Shown here: positions 17,990 to 26,532 of the stretch, piece after piece
Numbering within the stretch: the stretch's first letter is position 1
How the letters are laid out: each line of letters starts with the position of its first letter
Source: Acidimicrobiales bacterium
GTDB lineage: Bacteria; Actinomycetota; Acidimicrobiia; Acidimicrobiales; SZUA-35
Length of the DNA: 58,473 nucleotides
Direction of reading: 5' to 3'
NCBI GenBank assembly: GCA_024638815.1
Contig: JAHEJM010000009.1
Span: 12,372 to 70,844 of the forward strand
Notes under the pieces: model-generated
Told to the model about the DNA's origin: nothing
What the model saw: only the letters and a program-made list of their open reading frames with translations
Databases searched by the model: none
Position numbers and translations under genes: made by a program

Positions 17990-19306
17990 CTATTTCAGCC
18001 GTTCCGACAGCCAGTCGACGACATCGGGAATGGGCAGACGCACCTGGTCCATCGAGTCACGATCGCGGATGGTGACCGCCTTGTCCTCGAGCGAATCGAA
18101 GTCGTAGGTAATGCAGAACGGCGTACCGATCTCGTCCTGGCGCCGATACCGACGTCCGATCGCCTGGGTCTCGTCGTAGTCGACCATCCAATGGGGCTGC
18201 AGCGTGGCCGCCAAATCCTTCGCCGGTTCGATCAGTTCAGGCTTCTTCGAAAGGGGCAGCACCGCCACCTTGTAGGGGGCAATACGATGATGCAGCCGCA
18301 GGACGGTTCGGGTCTCGTCGTTGACCGTCTCCTCGTCGTAGCCGGCCATGAGGAACGCCATCATGGTGCGGGTGGCACCGGCCGCCGGTTCGATGACATG
18401 GGGCACGTACCGCTCGTTGGCCGCCTGGTCGAAATACTCCAGCCGTTGACCCGAGTACTCGATGTGCTGGGTGAGGTCGTAGTCCCCCCGGTTGGCCACC
18501 CCCTCGAGCTCGTCCCAGCCCCAGGGGAACAGGAACTCGACGTCGCTGGTGCCCGACGAGTAGTGGCTCAGTTCATCGGGCCCATGAGGCCGCAGGCGGA
18601 GCTTGTCGGCCGGGATCCCGTGATCGACATACCACTGGTATCGCTCCTGGCACCAGTACTCGTACCATTGCTCGGCGTCGCCGGGCGGGACGAAGAACTC
18701 CAGCTCCATCTGCTCGAATTCACGGGTTCGGAACACGAAGTTGCCGGGGGTGATTTCGTTGCGGAAGCTCTTGCCGATTTGGGCGATCCCGAACGGCGGC
18801 TTCTTCCGTGATGTGTTGACGACGTTGGCGAAGTTGATGAACATTCCCTGGGCCGTCTCCGGCCGCAGGTAGGCCACGGCTCCGGCGTCCTTCACCGGAC
18901 CGGCCTGGGTCTCGAACATCAGATTGAACTGGCGCGGTTCGGTGAGCTCACCCCGGGTTCCGCACGTGGGGCATTGCACGGGATCCTCGAGCTTGTCCTG
19001 GCGATGACGGGCACCACAATGACGACAATCGACCAGCGGGTCGGTGAAGTTGGCCAGATGGCCCGACGCCTCCCACACTGCGGGCGGTGAGAGAATGGAA
19101 GCGTCCAGCCCTACCACGTCCGACCGCAGCTGCACCATGGAACGCCACCAGGCGTCCTTCACATTCCGCAACATGAGAGTGCCGACAGGGCCGTAGTCGT
19201 AGGCGGAGCGGAAACCCCCGTAGATCTCGGCCGACGGGAAAACGATGCCTCGGCGTTTGCTCAAATTGACGATCTTGTCGAACAACTGGGGATCCGGTTC
19301 TGCCAT
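17990..19306 (-). CDS. glyS: glycyl-tRNA synthetase, dimeric type
   Basis: A 438-residue class II aminoacyl-tRNA synthetase of the alpha2 type. Motif 1 region: FPSAEIYGGFRSAYDYGPVG. A four-Cys insertion (CRHCGARHRQ, CPTCGTRG) is typical of this form. Motif 2: FRNEITPGNFVFRTREFEQME. The C-terminal anticodon-binding domain starts near IAPYKVAVLPLSKK. Length and order are normal. It is separated from dnaG by a hairpin and transcribed in the same direction. I see no T-box structure in the 93 bases upstream; a run of nine C lies at 19353-19361. Confidence 0.97.
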   Translation of the reverse strand: MAEPDPQLFDKIVNLSKRRGIVFPSAEIYGGFRSAYDYGPVGTLMLRNVKDAWWRSMVQLRSDVVGLDASILSPPAVWEASGHLANFTDPLVDCRHCGARHRQDKLEDPVQCPTCGTRGELTEPRQFNLMFETQAGPVKDAGAVAYLRPETAQGMFINFANVVNTSRKKPPFGIAQIGKSFRNEITPGNFVFRTREFEQMELEFFVPPGDAEQWYEYWCQERYQWYVDHGIPADKLRLRPHGPDELSHYSSGTSDVEFLFPWGWDELEGVANRGDYDLTQHIEYSGQRLEYFDQAANERYVPHVIEPAAGATRTMMAFLMAGYDEETVNDETRTVLRLHHRIAPYKVAVLPLSKKPELIEPAKDLAATLQPHWMVDYDETQAIGRRYRRQDEIGTPFCITYDFDSLEDKAVTIRDRDSMDQVRLPIPDVVDWLSERLK

Positions 19307-19399
19307 GGTTGCAGCGTAACCGTGAGCCGGTACCGGTGCGGGCCTTTTTGCCCCCCCCCGCAGGCCTTGTAATCCTGGCCCCGCCGCCGATAGTCGACC

Positions 19400-20563
19400 A
19401 TGGCCTCTTCTCCGGCGTCCTTCGCGGCCACCGTCGAACCGGCCGGCCGTTCAGAGATCGAGTCGCCGGCCCACCCGTCCGCTCCCCTACTCGGGGGGCG
19501 ACGAGCGAAACCGGCAGCCCTGAGCCGGCGTGTCGGTGCCGGTGTGGTCGACCTGGTCTGGATCGGTATCCCCACAATGTTGATGGCCAGGATGACCGGT
19601 GAATCCACACTGACCTCCGGCCCGTCGGCGTCGATCTCCACCTCACAACTGGAGACCGTGGAACAGGCTGGTCCCTGGCGGGTCACGCTTGGGCTGGCCG
19701 ACCAGGGGGTCGCCCTGAGCGCGGCAGGGCTCGCCATGACCCTGCTGACCTTGGCCCTGGCCACCGTTCTGGCCATGGTCATCGTCCCCCTCCTCGACGA
19801 GGGCAGAACCCCGGGTATGGCCCTGTTCCGACTTCGTATCGTCGGAGTCGACCGACGCCGCCCGACAGCGTGGGCGCTCGTCATCCGTACGCTGGCCTCC
19901 CCCCTCGATCTCATGCCGGTGGCCGTTCCCGGCCTGGTCGGGTTCGCCTTTGCCGCCAGCAACACACGGCGGCAACGTATCGGTGACCGGTTGGCTCGTA
20001 CCGCCGTTGTCCACGAGCCCCGAACATCTCGAGCCGGCGACTCGTCGACCGGTTCGCAACTGCGGTTCGCCGGCACCGGCGACGGAACGTGGCCCTCGCC
20101 GCTGGGGCTAAACCCGTCACGATTTCGTCCCGATCTAGGATTCGACACCGTAGCTCAACTGTCACCTGGACTCGCCGGCCTGGCCGTCGCATCCTCCGGG
20201 TCGACACGGGGAGGCCCACCATCGATGACCAACCATTCCACTGATACCCACGGACCCGCATCGCCAAGCCGGTTGCTCGATCGGCCACCGGTGGCCGAGC
20301 GGCCGCTTTTCAACCCCTACCCCAAGCCACAGCGACCGGACCGGCGCCGAGGGCAGAACCCGACCCTGCCGGGGCAGGCCCGGTCGGGCAACTCCGCCTC
20401 ATCGAAAGCGACGGAGCACCAGGCCGAGGACTCGACCACCTCGCCGTCATCCTCCGCCCCGGAGTGGAACGAGGAGTGGCAGTCATGGGTGTATTGGGAT
20501 GACGATCGACGTCAGTGGCTACGGTTCGACGCCGAAACCGGCGAATGGGAGCCGATGGCGTAG
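19400..20563 (+). CDS. RDD-family membrane protein with long disordered tail
   Basis: A 387-residue protein. Residues about 40-200 are an RDD domain: LSRRVGAGVVDLVWIGIP in helix 1, a second and third hydrophobic segment (LAMTLLTLALATVLAMVIV), RTPGMALFRLRIVGVDRRRP and IGDRLARTAVV. The remaining 180 residues are Pro/Ser/Arg-rich and probably disordered. They end in an aromatic module SWVYWDDDRRQWLRF followed by TGEWEP. The function of RDD proteins is mostly unknown, with transport suggested for some. It is divergent from glyS and converges on recO; ATG 19400 is the first good start. Confidence 0.8.
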   Translation: MASSPASFAATVEPAGRSEIESPAHPSAPLLGGRRAKPAALSRRVGAGVVDLVWIGIPTMLMARMTGESTLTSGPSASISTSQLETVEQAGPWRVTLGLADQGVALSAAGLAMTLLTLALATVLAMVIVPLLDEGRTPGMALFRLRIVGVDRRRPTAWALVIRTLASPLDLMPVAVPGLVGFAFAASNTRRQRIGDRLARTAVVHEPRTSRAGDSSTGSQLRFAGTGDGTWPSPLGLNPSRFRPDLGFDTVAQLSPGLAGLAVASSGSTRGGPPSMTNHSTDTHGPASPSRLLDRPPVAERPLFNPYPKPQRPDRRRGQNPTLPGQARSGNSASSKATEHQAEDSTTSPSSSAPEWNEEWQSWVYWDDDRRQWLRFDAETGEWEPMA

Positions 20564-20626
20564 CACCCCGCCGGTCCGGCTCGGGCAAGGGGCGGGTTCG
20601 ACCGCCCCACTGGACGGCTCGGGCCC

Positions 20627-21355
20627 TCAACCCAACAGCTGCTGGTGAAGAAGCGCCGAGGACCGAATCCGGTGCTCGACATGTTGCTCGATCAGCTTGA
20701 CGGTGAGGGTCTCAAGCTCCCGAGCGGTCTGGGAATCGGTGGTGTCGAGCACCTGCCGCACCCGACCTTGCAGCAGTTGACCGAAGGCGTTCCGAGCCGG
20801 TTCCGAGATCGGCTGACCGGAGGGGGTGCAGCCGGCGCATACCATGCCCCCGTCGGCGATACGTATGGTGTCGAGCCCGTCGGTCGAGCCGCAGCGCACA
20901 CAGGCGTCAAGTCTGGGCTGTACCCCCTCCAACATCAACAGTCGGGCGATGAAGGCCGGGATGATGATCTCGTTGCCGGTGCGGTTCAGTTCCTTCAGTG
21001 CGCCGGTAACCAGTTTGTAGAGCGCCGGATTCGACTCGCGCTCGACCACGACCGAATCCACGATCTCCAGCACCACGGTGGCCCGTCCGTAGCGGCCCAG
21101 GTCGTCTCGGAGGCCGGTCATGGGTCTGACCCGCTCGGCTTGGGTGATGATGTCGAGATTGCGACCCTCGTACAGTTGGAGCTGCGCCACGCCCCCGGGC
21201 TCCAGCCGGGATCCGAACTTGCTTCGGGTCCGACGGACCCCCTTGGCCACGGCCCGAAGCTTTCCTCGGCCGCGGGTGTAGCAGACCACTATCCGATCGG
21301 CCTCACCAAGTTTGTAGGTGCGGAGGATGACGGCCTCGTCGCGGTACAGGGCCAT
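20627..21355 (-). CDS. recO: DNA repair protein RecO
   Basis: A 242-residue recombination mediator of normal length that helps load RecA on SSB-coated DNA. The OB-fold N-terminus is YRDEAVILRTYKLGEADRIV, with KGVRRTRSKFGSRLEP following. A C4 zinc site is seen as CVRCGS and CAGC. The C-terminus (VKLIEQHVEHRIRSSALLHQ) is family-typical. Start ATG 21355 lies six bases after the uppS stop, so the two are one transcription unit. Confidence 0.95.
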   Translation of the reverse strand: MALYRDEAVILRTYKLGEADRIVVCYTRGRGKLRAVAKGVRRTRSKFGSRLEPGGVAQLQLYEGRNLDIITQAERVRPMTGLRDDLGRYGRATVVLEIVDSVVVERESNPALYKLVTGALKELNRTGNEIIIPAFIARLLMLEGVQPRLDACVRCGSTDGLDTIRIADGGMVCAGCTPSGQPISEPARNAFGQLLQGRVRQVLDTTDSQTARELETLTVKLIEQHVEHRIRSSALLHQQLLG

Positions 21356-21361
21356 GGCTCG

Positions 21362-22081
21362 CTAGGCGGACAGCCCGCCGAACCGGCGATCTCGACGCTG
21401 ATACTCGGCCACGGCGGCAGCCAGGTGTTCTCGCCGAAAGTCGGGCCAGTGGGCATCGGTGAAGACCATCTCGGCATAGGCCGACTGCCAGATCAAGAAG
21501 TTCGACACCCGGTGCTCACCGGAGGTCCTGACCCACAGATCAACCTCCGGCATCTCAGGATCGTAGAGGTGCTTCTCGATGAGGGCCTCGTCGACGGCAT
21601 CGGCCTTGTTGCCGGCCTCGACAAGGGCCTTGACCGCATCCACGATCTCGGCCCGCCCACCGTAGTTGAAGGCGATGGTCAGCGTCAGACGCCGGTTGTC
21701 GGCGGTGAGCGCAATCGACTCGTCCATCCGACGTAACAGGCGCTTCGGAACCTTCCAGTCGCGTCGACCGATGAAGCGAATCCGCACTCCCTTCTCGTTC
21801 AGCTCGTCCCGACGCCGGATCAGGAGGTTCTCATTGAATCGCATGAGAAACCGGACCTCGTCGGCCGGACGACGCCAGTTCTCGGTGGAGAAGGCATAGA
21901 CGGTCAACCATTCGATCCCCATCTCCAACGCCCCGTTGACGGCGTCGAGCAGCGCCTGTTCACCGGCGCTGTGACCATCGGTTCGCTTCAAGCCACGCTG
22001 CTGGGCCCAGCGGCCGTTGCCGTCCATGACACAAGCCACGTGACGCGGTATACGATCGGCGTCAAGGTCCCCGATGTTCAT
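21362..22081 (-). CDS. uppS: isoprenyl (undecaprenyl/decaprenyl) diphosphate synthase
   Basis: A 239-residue cis-prenyltransferase that makes the long-chain lipid carrier for cell-wall synthesis. It has HVACVMDGNGRWAQQRG with the catalytic Asp, SAGEQALLDAV, LTVYAFSTENWRRP, the R-x-R diphosphate site near GEHRVSNFLIWQSAYAE and the C-terminal TDAHWPDF. Start ATG 22081 was chosen over one 51 bases upstream because the family begins close to this point and a GAAAGAGAG purine run precedes it. It is the first gene of a uppS-recO unit. Confidence 0.95.
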   Translation of the reverse strand: MNIGDLDADRIPRHVACVMDGNGRWAQQRGLKRTDGHSAGEQALLDAVNGALEMGIEWLTVYAFSTENWRRPADEVRFLMRFNENLLIRRRDELNEKGVRIRFIGRRDWKVPKRLLRRMDESIALTADNRRLTLTIAFNYGGRAEIVDAVKALVEAGNKADAVDEALIEKHLYDPEMPEVDLWVRTSGEHRVSNFLIWQSAYAEMVFTDAHWPDFRREHLAAAVAEYQRRDRRFGGLSA

Positions 22082-22157
22082 GGTTTGACCGTACTCTCTT
22101 TCGACCGCCCTTTGACGCCACCCATGGGCCACGGCCGACGCTGCCGATCTGCGATGC

Positions 22158-22180
22158 TAGCCTCGGCGTGGCCGAGGCTA
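22158..22180. terminator. perfect hairpin between two minus-strand genes
   Basis: TAGCCTCGGC pairs with GCCGAGGCTA across a 3-base loop. It lies downstream of the Ser/Thr-rich gene and upstream of uppS, adjacent to a dispersed repeat. No T run follows. Confidence 0.5.
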
Positions 22181-22188
22181 CCGATGAT

Positions 22189-22291
22189 CTAGATTCGCTT
22201 GGCGAACATGATGTTCACGAATGAGTCAAGTCTGGGTGCTGGGCCGGAGCGGTTCCCGGAAACGAAACTTGAGGCGCCGCTTGCGGCGTAC
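22189..22291 (-). repeat. dispersed hairpin repeat, copy F
   Basis: On the minus strand it runs from an AGGTACGCC edge through a GCCGC-AA-GCGGC hairpin to the shared core (GACTTGACTCATTCGTGAAC, then ATCATGTTCGCC and an AAGCGAATCTAG end). It is about 90% identical over 100 bp to copy E at 55515-55618 and shares its core with the copies at 46673-46980. The CTAG at its upper edge supplies the TAG stop of the neighbouring gene. Confidence 0.9.
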
Positions 22292-23638
22292 CTAGTCGTC
22301 GCCGTCCGGGAGCTTACTGGTTGACGTCGTCGCCTCGGTGGTCGTCGTGCTCGATGTGGTTGTGGCAACGCTGGTCGTTGTCGACGACGGCATCGAGGTG
22401 GACGTGGACGATGACGATGTCGTGGTGCTCGAGGCCGACGTGGTGGTCTCGGGATGTGTGGTCGACGTGGTACTCGCCGATGAGGTCGACCCGGTGCCGG
22501 ACCCCGACGTGACCGACGTGGGGTTCGTCGTGGTCGGCACGCTCGACGATGTAACGATTGCGGAGGTCTCGGTCGTGGAACTCAACGATGATCGGGCCAC
22601 CGTGGTCTGAGGTCGGGCGGTCGTGCCCGGCTCCGACCATGTGTCGGGCTCGCCGTCATCTGCCTCACCGGCGCCATGTGTCCCCGAAACCAGGCTCGAC
22701 ACCGGACCGAGGCCTCCCGACCGGGCCCGGACCGACGAGCCGCCACCGGGATTATCGTCGATCGGCGCCGCCGGAGTCACGCCCTCGATCGCTCCGCTGA
22801 GCGTGACGCTGTCCGGAGCATCACCGTCCCGCCAGTCGAGAGCGCCGATATGCCACGCCCCGGCACCGGCTGCGACCATGGCGGCAGCCAGGACCACACC
22901 CAAGAACTGGGCGCGGGACCCCACCTCCAGCACCGGGTCGGGAAGAAACGACAGACGACGTCGAGCCTGACCGGGAGAACGCACCGACCGCGACGGTGGC
23001 CGAGCGGTGAGAACCGGCCAGGCAACGTCACTGAGCACCGACCTGTCCGGCGGCACGCCCGACACGTCCTCGTTGTCGGTACGACGCTCGATGTCGAGAC
23101 CGTGTTCGAGCCGGGCACCTCGCTCGATGTCCGGACGACGCCCACCGTCGACGACGAACACGAACCCGCTCGATGCCGCCGAACGAGCCGGTGGAGGCGG
23201 GTATGTGTCGGGGGAAGGGGGGCCCCGACGAACAGGCTTGGGGATCCCTGTCGATGACGGGGAGCCAGGTCGATGGCGGGTCGGTGGCTCACCACCGTCG
23301 GCGTCGACGGTGGTGAAGAGGTGCTCGAGACCGGGGAGGGCGACAGGATCGTCGGGCTTTGGCCGTCGCCTGGGCTCGTTTCGGGCCGACGTCATGCGCC
23401 CTGCGGTCGAGAGCGGCCGATGGGGATCATCGCCTTCATTCACGGCGAACAGATCGTGCCACTCGTCCGACGGCGCAGCCGGCCGACGGTCGACCCGGCG
23501 CGTCTCTCGGACCGGTGAGTCGGAGAGCAGACCGGCCAGATAGTCGGCTCCGAGAGGCGACGGTGACGACATACCGGCACCGTCGCTAGGCTCGTTGTCG
23601 CTATCGGAGTTTTGTGCCCGGGAACTCCCGTCCATCAA
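22292..23638 (-). CDS. single-pass membrane protein with Ser/Thr-rich extracellular tail
   Basis: A 448-residue protein of unknown function. Residues 1-about 240 are charged, Arg/Asp/Pro-rich and probably disordered in the cytoplasm. One hydrophobic segment follows (FLGVVLAAAMVAAGAGAWHIG). The last 110 residues are almost entirely Thr and Ser with a few Pro, mucin-like and likely to lie outside the cell, possibly O-glycosylated. The plan matches the gene at 51670, although the sequences are not clearly homologous outside the tail. The stop codon is formed at the edge of a dispersed repeat. Confidence 0.7.
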   Translation of the reverse strand: MMDGSSRAQNSDSDNEPSDGAGMSSPSPLGADYLAGLLSDSPVRETRRVDRRPAAPSDEWHDLFAVNEGDDPHRPLSTAGRMTSARNEPRRRPKPDDPVALPGLEHLFTTVDADGGEPPTRHRPGSPSSTGIPKPVRRGPPSPDTYPPPPARSAASSGFVFVVDGGRRPDIERGARLEHGLDIERRTDNEDVSGVPPDRSVLSDVAWPVLTARPPSRSVRSPGQARRRLSFLPDPVLEVGSRAQFLGVVLAAAMVAAGAGAWHIGALDWRDGDAPDSVTLSGAIEGVTPAAPIDDNPGGGSSVRARSGGLGPVSSLVSGTHGAGEADDGEPDTWSEPGTTARPQTTVARSSLSSTTETSAIVTSSSVPTTTNPTSVTSGSGTGSTSSASTTSTTHPETTTSASSTTTSSSSTSTSMPSSTTTSVATTTSSTTTTEATTSTSKLPDGDD

Positions 23639-23804
23639 GCTTCCTCACCATCGGCGACCGGCCGGCGGATCCACACGCCCCTCTTGCCCAGGCCACGCTA
23701 CGCCGGGGAAGACGCATCCAATCCGTGGCTCCACCTAGCTCCAAGTGTAACCGATACCACGCATCAACAAGGAATATCCCCTGACAGCACACTCGGTACG
23801 ACGA

Positions 23805-25838
23805 TTGCTCTCCTCGGTAACCGATCTCCTGCCCGGCGGCGGGGAACTCCGGCCCGGGCAGTTGGCCATGGCGGAGGCGATCGCCGATGCACTGGTCGAC
23901 AATGCACTGGTTGACAATGCACTGGTTGACAATGCACTGGTCGACAATGCACCGGAGGCTGATGCACTGGACGGCGATCACGCCGCCGCGTCCCACCCGA
24001 TCGTGGTTGTGGAGGCCGGTACCGGTACCGGCAAGTCGTTCGCCTACCTCACACCCGTCTTGGCCGCCGACGCAAAAGCGGTGGTGGCTACCGCCACCAT
24101 CGCCCTTCAGAGCCAGCTGCTCGCCAACGACATCCCGCTGGTAGCCCGTGGGCTGGGTCGTTCGGTCGACGCCGCCGTGCTCAAGGGCCGCAGCAACTAC
24201 CTGTGCCGCCAGCGCCTGGTGGAGCTGACCGAGGCCGGCCGGAGCGAGCAACTCGAGTTGTTGGGCGGGCAGCGCCCGGAACGACAGCTGCGTAGCGTTC
24301 TGGAGTGGGCCGCGGTCACCGAGACCGGTGATCGTGAGGAGCTGGACTTCCACCCCGCACCGGAGGTATGGGGCGCGGTCACCGTCGGAATCGACGAATG
24401 CCCGGGAGCGGCCCGCTGCCCGTCGGGCCAGATCTGCTTCTCCGAGGAAGCCCGAGCCGACGCCATGGCCGCCGACGTGATCGTCACCAACCACCACTAC
24501 TACGGACTCGATCTCGCCACCGGAGGAGCGCTGCTACCGGAACATGATGTCGTGGTCTTCGACGAGGCTCATCAACTTCCGGAGGTTCTCGGCGCCACCT
24601 GCGGGACCGAGCTGGGAGGGGGCCGGCTTCGCGCCATGGCGGCTCGGGCTCGGTCGGTGTTGACCGACGACACGGTGGCTCTCGGCCTCGACCGTTCAGC
24701 CATGGAGCTGGACGCCGGTCTCGCCCCGATGATGGGCCAGGCCATCGACGTCGATGCCCAACTCGTCGATGTGCTCGTCCTGGCCCGGGATCGAGTCGAC
24801 ACCATGATCTCGACCCTGCGGAAGGTGGAATCGGCCGACAATCCAACGACGGCGGCCAGGGTCGAACGGAACCTGCTGGCCGCCACTCGTCTGGTGGAGG
24901 ACATCGACGCCGTCATTGCCGCCGACAACGACCGGCGGACGGGGACCGCTGTCCTTTGGGTCGATGGCCGGAGCGACGCCCCGGTGCTGAAACGCACGCC
25001 ACTCGAACTGGACTCGATGCTGGACAAGGAGCTGTGGAAGGTTCGCACCGCCATCCTGACCAGCGCCACCCTGGCCGATGCCGTCCCAGGCCAGCTGGGC
25101 CTGGATCCCTCGACCGAGATCCTCCGCGTCGGTTCTCCCTTCGATTACGAGCACCAGGCCCTGCTCTACTGCCCAACCGACCTTCCTCCGCCGGCCAATC
25201 CCAAGTTCCGCACGGCGGTCCAGGACGAGATCATCGGTCTCGCCACCGCAGCCGGGGGTCGCACACTGGCGCTCTTCACCAGCTTCCGAGCCATGACCGA
25301 GGCCACCGAGCGGCTGAGACAAGACACGGACTTCGTGGTCCTGGCCCAGGGCGAGGGATCGAAGTCGAATCTGATCGAGCAGTTCAAGACCCAACCCCGA
25401 GTCATACTGGCGGCAACCCTGTCGTTCTGGCAGGGGGTGGATCTGCCGGGCACGGATCTCACGCTCGTCACCATCGATCGTCTCCCCTTCCCCCGCCCCG
25501 ACGAGCCCGTCAACCAGGCCCGTCGAGATCGGGCCGGAGCCCAAGCGTTTCGTGTCGTTGACCTGCCCCGGGCCCAGACCTTGCTGGCCCAGGCCGCCGG
25601 TAGGCTCATTCGTCGTCGCGACGATCGAGGGGTTGTGGCTGTGCTCGATTCCCGGCTCGCCAATTCGCGCCGCTACCGCTGGGATCTGATCAATGCCCTT
25701 CCCCCGTTCCGGCGAACAAAGCACCGACAAGAGGTCTACGACTTCCTGCGGCGCCTTGACGACGAGGCCGCCCCCCGCAGCGGCGGGCTCGATCGGCGTG
25801 GAACCGATGACTCGACGCCGGCCGGCGGGCCGAGTTAA
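23805..25838 (+). CDS. DinG/YoaA-type XPD-family ATP-dependent DNA helicase
   Basis: A 677-residue superfamily 2 helicase. Walker A is VVEAGTGTGKSFAYLTPVL (near residue 67) and the DEAH box is VVVFDEAHQLPEV. Between them Cys residues (YLCRQRLVE, CPGAARCPSGQICF) fit a 4Fe-4S cluster as in DinG and YoaA. Motifs V-VI are seen in ATLSFWQGVDLPGTDLTLV and AQAAGRLIRRRDDRGVV. Family members unwind damaged DNA, D-loops or R-loops. The TTG start at 23805 has a weak ribosome site. A five-residue ALVDN tandem repeat interrupts the N-terminus between GQLAMAEAIAD and the Walker A motif. Confidence 0.92.
   Translation: MLSSVTDLLPGGGELRPGQLAMAEAIADALVDNALVDNALVDNALVDNAPEADALDGDHAAASHPIVVVEAGTGTGKSFAYLTPVLAADAKAVVATATIALQSQLLANDIPLVARGLGRSVDAAVLKGRSNYLCRQRLVELTEAGRSEQLELLGGQRPERQLRSVLEWAAVTETGDREELDFHPAPEVWGAVTVGIDECPGAARCPSGQICFSEEARADAMAADVIVTNHHYYGLDLATGGALLPEHDVVVFDEAHQLPEVLGATCGTELGGGRLRAMAARARSVLTDDTVALGLDRSAMELDAGLAPMMGQAIDVDAQLVDVLVLARDRVDTMISTLRKVESADNPTTAARVERNLLAATRLVEDIDAVIAADNDRRTGTAVLWVDGRSDAPVLKRTPLELDSMLDKELWKVRTAILTSATLADAVPGQLGLDPSTEILRVGSPFDYEHQALLYCPTDLPPPANPKFRTAVQDEIIGLATAAGGRTLALFTSFRAMTEATERLRQDTDFVVLAQGEGSKSNLIEQFKTQPRVILAATLSFWQGVDLPGTDLTLVTIDRLPFPRPDEPVNQARRDRAGAQAFRVVDLPRAQTLLAQAAGRLIRRRDDRGVVAVLDSRLANSRRYRWDLINALPPFRRTKHRQEVYDFLRRLDDEAAPRSGGLDRRGTDDSTPAGGPS
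23886..23960 (+). repeat. 15-bp in-frame tandem repeat in the helicase gene
   Basis: Units beginning at 23886, 23901, 23916 and 23931 read (A/G)ATGCACTGGTYGAC and encode ALVDN; a fifth, degenerate unit follows at 23946. Unit length is a multiple of three, so copy-number change keeps the frame. Confidence 0.95.
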
Positions 25839-25861
25839 CCGGCCGGAAACACGGCGGAAAC
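25835..25861 (+). promoter_or_regulatory. GlnR-like operator upstream of the winged-helix regulator
   Basis: TTAAC-n6-GAAAC-n6-GAAAC, three half-sites exactly 11 bp apart, starting at the helicase stop and ending 22 bases before ATG 25884. The actinobacterial GlnR box is gTnAc-n6-GaAAc repeated at the same pitch. Location suggests autoregulation. Confidence 0.6.
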
Positions 25862-25883
25862 ACATCATTCCTACCATCGAGCC

Positions 25884-26438
25884 ATGGGAGTGAAGTTCGT
25901 GCACTGGCCCGAGGAAGAGGCTCTGCGCTCCCAGCTCGAGCAGCTCGGAACGCCTCGCCTGCTCCTGGTCGCGGCCGACGCCCATCCGCCGGCGACACCC
26001 GACCCATTGGAGGATTGGGTTCGACTGCCCTCGTCGGAACAGGACGTGGCGGCCCGAGCCCGGTCGTTGGCGCTCCGGGCCAGCGCCATCGACGTCGAGC
26101 AGTCGGCCACCCCGGAACTTGACGACAATGGTGTGCTGAGAACGGAGACCGGCTGGGTCGCACTATCCGATGTGGAAGCCCGTCTGGTGAGTGCTTTTCT
26201 GGATCGCCTACAACTCGTGGTCGACCGGGGATCTCTCCTGAAAGCCGGTTGGCCCGACCAGGAGGTCAGCCGCAACCTGCTCGACGTCTACCTCCACAAA
26301 CTCCGGCCTCGGGTCGAATCGGTCGGTCTCCAGATCAGCACCGTTCGCAAGCGAGGCTACGTCCTCGAGTATGCCGAGCAGCCCGGACCGCCCACCACCA
26401 ACGGCCGCCGCATTCAGCAAGGGTTAAGAAAGAGCTAA
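25884..26438 (+). CDS. winged-helix regulator, GlnR-like, probable nitrogen control
   Basis: A 184-residue protein. The C-terminal about 80 residues are an OmpR/PhoB-type winged helix (LSDVEARLVSAFLDRLQLVV, then VSRNLLDVYLHKLRPRVE and ISTVRKRGYVLEY). The N-terminal 90 residues are receiver-like in length but lack a recognisable phospho-acceptor Asp pocket. Atypical receivers are a feature of actinobacterial GlnR, the nitrogen regulator, although GlnR is usually longer. Context supports this: amtB and glnB follow, and matching three-half-site boxes precede both this gene and amtB. Orthology to GlnR is inferred, not demonstrated. Confidence 0.7.
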   Translation: MGVKFVHWPEEEALRSQLEQLGTPRLLLVAADAHPPATPDPLEDWVRLPSSEQDVAARARSLALRASAIDVEQSATPELDDNGVLRTETGWVALSDVEARLVSAFLDRLQLVVDRGSLLKAGWPDQEVSRNLLDVYLHKLRPRVESVGLQISTVRKRGYVLEYAEQPGPPTTNGRRIQQGLRKS

Positions 26439-26456
26439 GACAACGCTGATCATTGC

Positions 26457-26483
26457 GTAACACGGCATAAACAAGCCGGAAAC
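26457..26483 (+). promoter_or_regulatory. GlnR-like operator upstream of amtB
   Basis: GTAAC-n6-TAAAC-n6-GAAAC, three half-sites with exact 11-bp pitch, ending 49 bases before the amtB start. A CCCTCA/TGAGGG inverted repeat follows at 26488-26504, and GGAGGAG is the ribosome site. The arrangement suits activation of ammonium uptake under nitrogen limitation. Confidence 0.65.
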
Positions 26484-26532
26484 GCCGCCCTCATAGCTTG
26501 AGGGCTACGACATCCATCTACGGAGGAGTTCA

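Noticed and set aside
22200-22220. GAACAT-C-ATGTTC palindrome as a LexA (SOS) box
   Set aside because: The two GAAC/GTTC halves are five bases apart instead of four, the site is inside a repeat element, and it lies at gene 3' ends rather than promoters.
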